A DNA stretch of 6,046 nt from an uncultured Burkholderiales bacterium (lineage in GTDB: Bacteria; Pseudomonadota; Gammaproteobacteria; Burkholderiales; Burkholderiaceae_E). Position 1 is the first letter of the stretch. The number at the start of each line of letters is the position of its first letter. The DNA is taken from contig CAIKZV010000641.1 in the NCBI GenBank assembly GCA_903831925.1, positions 1 to 6,046 of the forward strand, read 5' to 3'. Position numbers and translations under genes: made by a program. Shown in pieces: positions 1-5,854 of the stretch. The notes under the pieces are model-generated. The model searched no databases and was not told the origin of the DNA. It saw nothing but the letters and a program-made list of their open reading frames with translations.

Positions 1-1259
1 AGGTCCATTTCATCGGCAAGGACATCATCTACTTTCACACGCTCTTCTGGCCTGCGACGCTGAAATTCGCAGGCTACAAGGTGCCCGACAAAATCAACGT
101 GCATGGCTTCATCACGGTATCGGGCGAAAAGATGAGCAAGTCGCGCGGCACCGGCATCTCGCCGCTGCGCTATCTCGAGCTCGGCATGAACCCGGAGTGG
201 ATGCGCTACTACCTGGCGGCCAAGCTCAATGCACGGGTCGAGGACATCGACTTCAACCCGGATGACTTCGTGGCGCGGGTCAATGCCGATCTGGTCGGCA
301 AGCTGGTCAATATCGCCAGCCGGTGCGCGGGCTTTCTGGTCAAACGCTTCGACGGTCGTCTGGCCGGCTTCGACCATGGCGCCCATGAAGGCTTCGCCAA
401 GCCCTGGAGCGGCCCGGAGGCGGTCGCAGCTCACTATCAGCAGCGCGAATTCGGCAAGGCGATCCGCGAGGTCATGCAGTTTGCCGATGCGGTCAACCAG
501 TATGTCGATGCCGAGCGCCCCTGGGATCTGGCCAAGGACCCAGCCCGCGAAGCCGATCTGCATCGCTGCTGCTCGACCGCGCTGCGCGCCTTTCGCGATC
601 TGGTGCTGCTGCTTGCGCCGGTGCTGCCGGCAACGGTCGAGAAGGTGCGGGCTTTCATGAACCTGCCGGCCACCGACTGGGCAGCCCTGGCCTCGCCTTT
701 GCCCGAGGGGCATCAGATCAATGCCTATCAGCATCTGCTGACCCGGGTCGATCCGAAGCAGCTCGATGCACTCTTCGATGTCGCGCCCCCCGAGGCGCCG
801 GCTGCAGCGACGAAGGCAGGGGGCACCAAAGCCGCAGCGCCAGCAAAGTCCGGCGGGACGGGCTCATCGGTGCAGCCCGGCGCATCGCAGTCTTCGTCGG
901 GATCTTCATCGACCTCCGACGACGGCCTGATCGGCATCGACGATTTCACCAAAGTCGATCTGCGCATTGCGCTCATCGTCGCGGCCGAAGCAGTCGAAGG
1001 CTCCGACAAGCTGCTGCGCCTGACGCTCGATGTCGGTGAAGGCCGACTGCGCAATGTGTTCTCCGGCATCAAGGCCTGGTATCAGCCCGAGCAGCTCACC
1101 GGCAAGCTCACCGTGATGGTGGCCAACCTCGCCCCGCGCAAGATGAAATTCGGCATCAGCGAAGGCATGGTGCTGGCGGCCTCGGCCGACGATGACGGCG
1201 GCGGGGTCTACCTGCTCGAGCCCTGGCCCGGCGCCCGGCCCGGCATGAGGGTGCGCTGA
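1..1259 (+). CDS. metG: Methionyl-tRNA synthetase, 3' part (5' end outside window)
   Basis: MetG charges tRNA-Met with methionine in the cytoplasm. The reading frame is open from base 3, so the gene starts upstream; 418 codons are visible. By comparison with the 677-residue E. coli enzyme about 290 N-terminal residues are missing, including the HIGH motif and zinc-binding insert. The KMSKS catalytic loop is intact at 129-143. The helical anticodon-binding domain follows: the N and R of the VNIASR stretch (codons at 309 and 321) and a Trp (codon at 522) match E. coli N391, R395 and W461, known anticodon-recognition residues. A low-complexity Ala/Gly/Ser/Thr linker (about 780-929) leads to a C-terminal EMAP/Trbp111-type tRNA-binding domain (about 930-1256), with conserved stretches VDLRIALIVAAE, VANLAPRKMKFG and SEGM. 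It ends in TGA at 1257-1259, directly abutting the transporter gene. The family assignment is secure. Confidence 0.97.
   Translation, partial: VHFIGKDIIYFHTLFWPATLKFAGYKVPDKINVHGFITVSGEKMSKSRGTGISPLRYLELGMNPEWMRYYLAAKLNARVEDIDFNPDDFVARVNADLVGKLVNIASRCAGFLVKRFDGRLAGFDHGAHEGFAKPWSGPEAVAAHYQQREFGKAIREVMQFADAVNQYVDAERPWDLAKDPAREADLHRCCSTALRAFRDLVLLLAPVLPATVEKVRAFMNLPATDWAALASPLPEGHQINAYQHLLTRVDPKQLDALFDVAPPEAPAAATKAGGTKAAAPAKSGGTGSSVQPGASQSSSGSSSTSDDGLIGIDDFTKVDLRIALIVAAEAVEGSDKLLRLTLDVGEGRLRNVFSGIKAWYQPEQLTGKLTVMVANLAPRKMKFGISEGMVLAASADDDGGGVYLLEPWPGARPGMRVR
1247..1250 (+). promoter_or_regulatory. Shine-Dalgarno-like GAGG supporting the GTG start at 1260
   Basis: GAGG lies in the last codons of metG, with nine bases between it and the GTG at 1260. 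The in-frame metG stop at 1257-1259 prevents any start further upstream. This GTG is therefore the earliest possible start, and the spacing supports it. Confidence 0.5.
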
Positions 1260-2942
1260 GTGAAGCCGGGTCTGCCCGGTTTCCATCCGCGACTGATCGA
1301 GTCGCTGCGTCACTACACGAGAGCCGATTTTCTGGCCGACCTGTCGGCCGGCATCACCGTTGGCGTGGTGGCCCTGCCGCTGGCGATGGCTTTCGGCATT
1401 GCCAGCGGGGTCAAGCCCGATGCCGGGCTGTTTACCGCGATCATTGCGGGCTTTCTGATCTCGGCCCTCGGCGGCTCGAAGGTGCAGATCGGCGGGCCGG
1501 CCGGCGCCTTCGTTGCGCTGCTCTACACCATCGTCGAGCGCTATGGCCTGGCCAATCTGCTGATCGCCACCATGATGGCCGGGGTGCTGCTGATTGCGAT
1601 GGGCGCGCTGCGCCTGGGACAGCTGATCCGCTTCATTCCGATCTCGATCGTCACCGGCTTTACCAATGGCATCGCGGTCATCATCGGACTGGCGCAGCTG
1701 CGCGATTTTCTCGGACTGCAGGTTGAGCGCATGCCGGCCAACCTGCTGTCGCAGATCGGCGTCCTGTGGGCGGCCCGGGCGAGCCTGAACTGGCAGGCAC
1801 TGGTGCTGGCCGCAGCCTCGCTGGCGCTGATCGTCGTCTGGCCCAAGACCTATCTGCCCGAACACGGGCGCTTGCGCCAGTGGGCCGCCCGCGTGCCCGG
1901 CACGGTGATGGTGCTGGCCATCGGCATCATCGCGGTGACGCTGTTCGGGCTGTCGGTCGATACCATCGGCAGCCGCTTCGGTGGCATTGCGCGCGGTCTG
2001 CCGAGCTTTGCCGTACCCGCCTTCGAATGGGAAAGCGTGCAGAAGCTCTTCGGGCCGACCATCTCGATCGCGCTGCTGTGTGCCATCGAATCGCTGCTGT
2101 GTGCCCGGGTGGCCGACAGCATGATCGACGATCGCCACGACCCGAATCAGGAACTGATGGCCCAGGGCGTGGCCAATCTGGTGACGCCGCTCTTTGGCGG
2201 CATTGCCGCCACCGGCACGATTGCACGCACCATGACCAATGTGCGCAGCGGCGCGCGATCGCCGGTCGCGGGCATCATCCACGCCATCACGCTGCTGGCG
2301 ATCGTACTGGTGCTGGCACCGCTTGCGCAGAACATCCCGATGGCAAGCCTTGCCGCCATCCTCCTGTTCGTCGCCTGGAACATGGGCGACTGGTCGGCCT
2401 TCGGCAAGCTGAGCCAGTTTTCGATCAGCTATCGCACGATCATGCTGGCCACGTTTGCCCTGACCGTGATCTTCGACATCACGGTCGCCATCGAGGTCGG
2501 GCTGGTGCTGGCGAGCCTGTTTTTTATCCATCGCATCTCGAGCCTGACGCGGGTCGAGCCGATCCGGCTGCCGGCCGACATCGCGACCCTGCCCGACGGC
2601 ACGCGCACCGAGGCCTGGCGACTCTTCGGCTCACTCTTTTTCGGTTCAGTCGACAAGCTCGAAGCACTGCTTGACGGCGCGAGCAAGGCCGCGGGCGTGG
2701 TGGTGCTCGAGATGCACCAGGTCATCAACCTGGACACCAGCGGCCTCGATTCCCTGCATTCGCTGCTCACCCAGCTCGAAAAACGCGGTGGCACACTGAT
2801 CATCGCCGAGCCGAACGAGCAGCCGATGTCACTGCTTCAACGCTCGGGGTTTCTGCAGGAAATGGGTCCGCACAATGTCTTCGAGCATCTGGACGATGCG
2901 CTGGCAGCATTGATCAGCCGGCATACGCCGAAGCCCGACTGA
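1260..2942 (+). CDS. SulP-family (SLC26-type) anion/dicarboxylate transporter with C-terminal STAS domain
   Basis: This 560-residue inner-membrane protein has the full SulP layout. Many hydrophobic segments span about residues 28-425, followed by a cytoplasmic STAS domain at about 450-556. Family features visible are the first-helix stretch around residues 38-64 (ALPLAMAFGIASGV...), ESLLCARVADSM at 277-288 in the substrate-site region, a GG-ATGTIARTMTNVRSGA block at 313-332, and LDTSG at 491-495 in STAS. S494 sits where anti-sigma-antagonist STAS domains carry their phosphorylated Ser. Wording and length (E. coli DauA/YchM is 559 residues) resemble the DauA branch, for example ESLLCA and VAWNM. 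DauA carries C4-dicarboxylates, but other SulP members carry sulfate or bicarbonate, so the substrate is left open. The GTG start follows the metG stop immediately, implying co-transcription and probably translational coupling. Confidence 0.93.
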   Translation: MKPGLPGFHPRLIESLRHYTRADFLADLSAGITVGVVALPLAMAFGIASGVKPDAGLFTAIIAGFLISALGGSKVQIGGPAGAFVALLYTIVERYGLANLLIATMMAGVLLIAMGALRLGQLIRFIPISIVTGFTNGIAVIIGLAQLRDFLGLQVERMPANLLSQIGVLWAARASLNWQALVLAAASLALIVVWPKTYLPEHGRLRQWAARVPGTVMVLAIGIIAVTLFGLSVDTIGSRFGGIARGLPSFAVPAFEWESVQKLFGPTISIALLCAIESLLCARVADSMIDDRHDPNQELMAQGVANLVTPLFGGIAATGTIARTMTNVRSGARSPVAGIIHAITLLAIVLVLAPLAQNIPMASLAAILLFVAWNMGDWSAFGKLSQFSISYRTIMLATFALTVIFDITVAIEVGLVLASLFFIHRISSLTRVEPIRLPADIATLPDGTRTEAWRLFGSLFFGSVDKLEALLDGASKAAGVVVLEMHQVINLDTSGLDSLHSLLTQLEKRGGTLIIAEPNEQPMSLLQRSGFLQEMGPHNVFEHLDDALAALISRHTPKPD

Positions 2943-2979
2943 TCGGGCGCTCCGCGCGCGGGCGGCCGACCGCGCCCGA
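2943..2979 (+). terminator. GC-rich inverted repeat after the transporter gene (possible weak terminator)
   Basis: TCGGGCGC at 2943-2950 is perfectly complementary to GCGCCCGA at 2972-2979. The 21-base loop itself contains the palindromes CCGCGCGCGG (2952-2961) and CGGCCG (2963-2968). The repeat starts right after the TGA at 2940-2942, where a terminator would sit. No T-tract follows, so a classical intrinsic terminator is not supported. It could instead slow polymerase, protect the mRNA 3' end, or be chance in GC-rich DNA. Confidence 0.35.
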
Positions 2980-3001
2980 CAGCCCGGCGCGCACCTGCCG
3001 G

Positions 3002-3007
3002 TACAAT
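3002..3007 (+). promoter_or_regulatory. Putative -10 box (TACAAT) for the DUF3460-scpA-murB unit
   Basis: TACAAT differs from consensus TATAAT at one position and stands out in a very GC-rich intergenic region. It would place transcription start near 3014, about 24 bases before the ATG at 3038. The -35 side is poor: CCGACA at 2976-2981 resembles TTGACA in its last four bases, but the spacer is 20 bases, longer than the optimum. The call rests mainly on the -10 and its position in the only sizeable gap upstream of the trio. Confidence 0.5.
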
Positions 3008-3024
3008 CGACCGCTTCCGTTCAA

Positions 3025-3030
3025 AGGTGA
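3025..3030 (+). promoter_or_regulatory. Strong ribosome binding site AGGTGA
   Basis: AGGTGA is fully complementary to the canonical 16S rRNA 3' tail and lies seven bases before the ATG at 3038. It fixes the start of the small protein gene. It is the best Shine-Dalgarno sequence in the window and may also supply ribosomes to the closely coupled downstream genes. Confidence 0.75.
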
Positions 3031-3037
3031 CCGCGCC

Positions 3038-3229
3038 ATGGCCCTCTATCAGTCCGAAGCCACGCATTTTCTGAAAGCACTCAAGGCGCAGCGCCCGGGG
3101 CTTGAAGCCCGTCAGCGCGAAGGGCGGGCGATCTGGTGGGACAAAGCCGCGATTGAACCCGACGAGGCCAGGCGCCTGCTCGATTCAAAAGTGCCGCAAA
3201 AAGCCTATCCCTACCAGACCAAAACCTGA
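3038..3229 (+). CDS. DUF3460 family small protein
   Basis: This 63-residue soluble, charged protein has no signal peptide or membrane segment. It begins MALYQSEATHFLKALKAQRP and ends in VPQKAYPYQTKT. The N-terminal YQSE-T-FLK pattern, the central LEARQREGRAIWWDK and the VPQ-AY-YQ tail match what I know of DUF3460, a family of about 60 residues found mainly in Betaproteobacteria and commonly placed just upstream of scpA. Its function is unknown. The start is secure: ATG with AGGTGA seven bases upstream. Its TGA (3227-3229) is followed by one codon and then the scpA start in the same frame, so the two are very likely co-transcribed. Constant association with scpA suggests, without proof, a role linked to the SMC-ScpAB condensin or simply a shared promoter. 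Confidence 0.88.
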   Translation: MALYQSEATHFLKALKAQRPGLEARQREGRAIWWDKAAIEPDEARRLLDSKVPQKAYPYQTKT

Positions 3230-3232
3230 GCC

Positions 3233-4105
3233 GTGACGGTTGTCGACATCGCAACCGGCAGCCAAGCCCCTCGCGCGGCCGATCCCGCCGCCGGTGCTGG
3301 GTCAGCCGCCGAGCCGATCGCCATCGATTCGGTGCTTGCCCGCATCCATGGAGAGCCGCTGCGGCAGATGCCGCTCGATCTCTACATTCCGCCGGATGCG
3401 CTCGAGGTCTTCCTTGACAGCTTCGAAGGGCCGCTTGATTTGCTGCTCTACCTGATCCGGCGCCAGAACTTCAATATCCTCGACATTCCGCTGGCCGAAG
3501 TCACCCGCCAGTACCTCGCCTATGTCGAGGAGATCCGCCGGCACAATCTCGAACTCGCCTCTGAATACCTGCTGATGGCGGCGCTGCTGATCGACATCAA
3601 GTCGCGGATGCTGCTGCCGGTTCGCAAGGCCGATACCGGCGAGGAGGTCGAAGACCCGCGCGCCGAACTCACCCGCAGGCTGCTCGAATACGAGCGCATC
3701 AAACTCGGCGCGCAGCGGCTCGATCAGTTGCCGCAGGCCGGTCGCGACTTCGCAATCGCCCAGGTCATGCTCGATCAGATTCAGGAAGCGCGCGTGCCGC
3801 AAGTCGACCTGGTCGATCTGCGTGATGCCTGGGCCGACATCCTGCGCCGCGCCAAGCTCATTCAGCATCACCACATCAGTCGCGAAGAACTCTCGGTGCG
3901 CGAGCACATGACGATCGTGCTGCGCACGCTGCAAGACCGCCGTTTTGCCGAGTTCCATGAGATGTTCGACGCCAGCCGCGGGCTGCCGGTGGTGATCGTG
4001 ACCTTCATCGCGCTGCTCGAGCTGGCCAAGGAATCGCTGATCGAGATCACGCAGGCCGAGGCCTTCGCCCCGATCTATGTGAGACTCGCCTATATCCCGA
4101 GCTGA
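3233..4105 (+). CDS. scpA: Segregation and condensation protein A (kleisin of SMC-ScpAB)
   Basis: ScpA is the kleisin that, with ScpB, bridges the heads of the SMC dimer to form bacterial condensin, acting on the nucleoid. The 290-residue product contains the diagnostic N-terminal stretch FEGPLDLLLYLIRRQ (64-78), then ILDIPLAEVTRQYL and EYLLMAALLIDIKSRMLLP (111-129), a central helical linker, and a C-terminal winged-helix region with VTFIALLELAKE (256-267) ending in FAPIYVRLAYIPS. The wording is close to Burkholderiales ScpA. The assigned GTG start lies three bases after the DUF3460 stop without a proper Shine-Dalgarno sequence, so translation probably depends on coupling. The first 30 or so residues are Ala/Gly-rich and unconserved; GTG at 3332 is an in-frame alternative that keeps the conserved domain. 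No scpB is visible in the window. Confidence 0.95.
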   Translation: MTVVDIATGSQAPRAADPAAGAGSAAEPIAIDSVLARIHGEPLRQMPLDLYIPPDALEVFLDSFEGPLDLLLYLIRRQNFNILDIPLAEVTRQYLAYVEEIRRHNLELASEYLLMAALLIDIKSRMLLPVRKADTGEEVEDPRAELTRRLLEYERIKLGAQRLDQLPQAGRDFAIAQVMLDQIQEARVPQVDLVDLRDAWADILRRAKLIQHHHISREELSVREHMTIVLRTLQDRRFAEFHEMFDASRGLPVVIVTFIALLELAKESLIEITQAEAFAPIYVRLAYIPS

Positions 4106-4108
4106 TCC

Positions 4109-5158
4109 ATGGGATTGGTTCGACAGGCCGATGCGCCGCTGCGCGGGCTCAACACCTTCGGCATCGATGCGCGCGCCCGCCTGCTCTGGCGCCTCGAATC
4201 CCTCGACGATCTGCCGCAGCTTTGCGAGGCACTGCGCGACGATGCCGGCAAGGGGCAGGCGCAGCCACCGCTGATCCTCGGTGGCGGCAGCAACCTGCTG
4301 ATCGCCGATGATCCGCAGCAGCCGATCGTGCAGATGGCGCTGCGAGGCCTGCGCATCGTGCACGAGGTTGGCGACGCGGTGATCATCGAGGCGGCCGCCG
4401 GCGAAGCCTGGGATCCGCTGGTGCGCTGGACGCTGTCGCAAGGACTGGCCGGCCTCGAAAACCTCGCCCTGATCCCCGGGACGGTCGGGGCGGCGCCCAT
4501 CCAGAACATCGGCGCCTATGGCGTCGAACTGCGCGACCACTTCGAGTCGCTCGATGCGGTCGATCTTGGCAGCGGCACTGGCCGAAGCTTCGATGCCCGC
4601 GACTGCGCCTTCGGCTATCGCGACAGCGTCTTCAAGCATGCAGGCGCCGCCCGCTGGCTGGTGACTTCCGTGCGCCTGCGACTGTCGCGAACAGCCGACC
4701 TGAAGCTCGACTACGGCGAGATTCGCGCCGAGCTGGCCGAGGCATGCATCGTTGCGCCGACAGCGACCGATGTGGCCGATGCGGTCAGCCGCATCAGGCG
4801 GCGCAAACTGCCCGACCCGGCAGTCATTGGCAATGCCGGCAGTTTCTTCAAGAACCCGCTGATCGAAGCTGAGCAAGCGACGGCCCTGGCAACGCGCGAG
4901 CCCGGGCTGCCCTGCTGGCCCTCAGGCGATCAGGTCAAGGTCTCGGCGGCCTGGATGATCGAGCGCTGTGGCTTCAAGGGAATGCGGGTGGGTCATGCCG
5001 GCGTGCATGAACGCCATGCACTGGTCCTGGTCAATCACGGACACGCCGGCGGCGGCGAGATTCTCGCGCTGGCAAGCCGGATTCGGGACGCTGTCGCGAC
5101 CCGCTTTGGCATCCGGCTCGAGGCCGAGCCGGTGGTGGTCGGCGCACCGCAGCTATAA
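4109..5158 (+). CDS. murB: UDP-N-acetylenolpyruvoylglucosamine reductase (MurB, type I)
   Basis: MurB is the cytoplasmic FAD enzyme that uses NADPH to reduce UDP-GlcNAc-enolpyruvate to UDP-MurNAc, the second committed step of peptidoglycan precursor synthesis. The 349-residue product shows the FAD-binding motifs GGGSN (58-62) and PGTVGAAPIQNIGAYG (123-138), then GYRDSVFK (169-176) with the active-site Arg171. GNAGSFFKNP (241-250) supplies the proton-donor Ser245, and LEAEP supplies Glu340, aligning with E. coli S229 and E325. Tyr202 in LDYGEI corresponds to the E. coli Tyr190 loop, which marks type I MurB. All catalytic residues are present and the length is close to E. coli's 342. The ATG lies one codon after the scpA stop in the same frame with only a weak Shine-Dalgarno sequence, implying coupling. 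In the Burkholderiales I recall, scpA is usually followed by panC, so murB here looks like a local rearrangement. Confidence 0.97.
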   Translation: MGLVRQADAPLRGLNTFGIDARARLLWRLESLDDLPQLCEALRDDAGKGQAQPPLILGGGSNLLIADDPQQPIVQMALRGLRIVHEVGDAVIIEAAAGEAWDPLVRWTLSQGLAGLENLALIPGTVGAAPIQNIGAYGVELRDHFESLDAVDLGSGTGRSFDARDCAFGYRDSVFKHAGAARWLVTSVRLRLSRTADLKLDYGEIRAELAEACIVAPTATDVADAVSRIRRRKLPDPAVIGNAGSFFKNPLIEAEQATALATREPGLPCWPSGDQVKVSAAWMIERCGFKGMRVGHAGVHERHALVLVNHGHAGGGEILALASRIRDAVATRFGIRLEAEPVVVGAPQL

Positions 5159-5159
5159 T
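5154..5159 (+). promoter_or_regulatory. Consensus -10 box TATAAT overlapping the murB stop codon
   Basis: A perfect TATAAT includes the murB TAA at 5156-5158. Transcription would start near 5166, leaving an untranslated leader of about 85 bases before the ATG at 5251. No good -35 is seen 16-18 bases upstream (GGTGGT at 5131-5136 is poor), so an activator or another sigma contact may be needed. The box makes the OmpA-like gene a probable separate transcription unit. Confidence 0.5.
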
Positions 5160-5250
5160 CGCCGCGCTTGGCCCGGTTCGACTCGATCCCCTCCGATGCC
5201 CGACACCCGACCGCACCCCCCTTCACTCAACACGACACGAGCGATTCGAC

Positions 5251-5820
5251 ATGGATGACGACAGCAACGAAAACGGCGGCCTGGTGGCCTGGGTCATTGG
5301 ACTTGCAGTCACGCTGGCCATTGCCGTCGCGGTGCTCGCCGGAACAGCCGCATTCCAGAGCGGCCCGGACAGTGCTGCGTCCAAGTCGACATCGGCAACT
5401 GCCACGACTGCGTCAGCCGCAACGTCGACCCCTGCCACAGCTGCGTCAGGCGCAACGTCGGCCGCCGGTACTTTCGTCACCGCCCCGGGCACCGCTGCTG
5501 CTGCCGCGCCCCTTCTCGCCCGTGTGCTCTTCGATACCGGCGTCTCGGCGCTGCCTGCCGATGCGGCCAAAACGCTTGCCCCCGCAATCGAGGCTGCCAC
5601 CCGCAGCGCCGGTATCCGGCTTGCTGTCTCGGGTTTTCATGACAAGACCGGCGACCCTGAAAGGAACGCTGAGCTCGCCAAAGAGCGCGCGATTGCCGTG
5701 CGCGATGCGCTGGTCGCCGCTGGCGTGCCCATCGACCGCGTCGAATTGAGCAAGCCGCAGGTCACCGAAGGCGGCACCGACGACACGCTGGCCCGGCGAG
5801 TCGACATTACCGGCGAATAA
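5251..5820 (+). CDS. Small membrane-anchored OmpA-like (OmpA/MotB C-terminal domain) protein
   Basis: The 189-residue protein starts with a short acidic head, then one hydrophobic segment (about residues 11-33) with no obvious cleavage or lipobox site, suggesting an inner-membrane anchor. A low-complexity Ala/Thr/Ser linker (about 34-85) leads to an OmpA-like domain (about 88-187) expected in the periplasm. That domain carries VLFDTG, GFHDKTGD-ERNAELAKERAIAV and a C-terminal ARRVDI. Asp131 and Arg146 align with the OmpA residues that bind diaminopimelate in peptidoglycan (D271 and R286 in Acinetobacter OmpA). The usual GHTD reads GFHD, and the domain is rather short between the central helix and the end. 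A cell-wall-binding role is inferred. Similar domains also occur fused to or near cytochrome oxidase subunits in Burkholderiales, as I recall. The ATG has no clear Shine-Dalgarno sequence, but no in-frame ATG lies nearby upstream. Confidence 0.85.
   Translation: MDDDSNENGGLVAWVIGLAVTLAIAVAVLAGTAAFQSGPDSAASKSTSATATTASAATSTPATAASGATSAAGTFVTAPGTAAAAAPLLARVLFDTGVSALPADAAKTLAPAIEAATRSAGIRLAVSGFHDKTGDPERNAELAKERAIAVRDALVAAGVPIDRVELSKPQVTEGGTDDTLARRVDITGE
5399..5463 (+). repeat. Imperfect tandem duplication, 33-bp period, in the OmpA-like linker
   Basis: Bases 5399-5430 and 5432-5463 match at 28 of 32 positions with a 33-bp period. The period is exactly 11 codons, so the copies encode two similar Ala/Thr/Ser-rich 11-residue units (TATTASAATST and PATAASGATSA) and the reading frame is kept. 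The pattern suggests linker growth by replication slippage. Confidence 0.85.
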
Positions 5821-5854
5821 TCCGGTCACCGGTCGCGCGCCTTGGCCGACCGGA
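5821..5854 (+). terminator. Inverted repeat directly after the OmpA-like gene (possible terminator)
   Basis: TCCGGTC at 5821-5827 pairs perfectly with GACCGGA at 5848-5854. An alternative inner stem, CCGGTCG (5829-5835) with CGACCGG (5847-5853), uses the same right arm, so two mutually exclusive hairpins are possible. The position right after the TAA fits transcription termination, but no T-tract follows. Rho-dependent termination or mRNA end protection is as likely. Confidence 0.4.

Noticed and set aside
906..2531. 541-residue open frame on the - strand opposite metG and the SulP gene
   Set aside because: Its product is dominated by Gln, His, Arg, Asp and Gly with no recognisable domain, as expected from the antisense of a GC-rich membrane protein gene. 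The + strand product is clearly a real SulP transporter.
1766..2674. 302-residue + strand frame inside the SulP gene
   Set aside because: It is Arg/His/Gly-rich, a frame-shifted shadow of the SulP reading frame, with no domain or ribosome site.
1257..4105. Reassigned UGA codons joining metG-sulP and DUF3460-scpA-murB into fused proteins
   Set aside because: Each segment is a complete, normal-length family member with its own start codon at the usual place. No TGA occurs inside a conserved domain, and the sequence looks betaproteobacterial, where UGA is a stop.
3302..4876. 524-residue open frame on the - strand opposite scpA and murB
   Set aside because: It crosses the junction of two well-recognised + strand genes, has no family motif, and its open state follows from GC-biased third positions.
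5168..5749. 193-residue + strand frame overlapping the OmpA-like gene
   Set aside because: It begins with TTG, is rich in Pro, Arg and Ser, and overlaps a frame that encodes a recognisable membrane anchor and OmpA-like domain.
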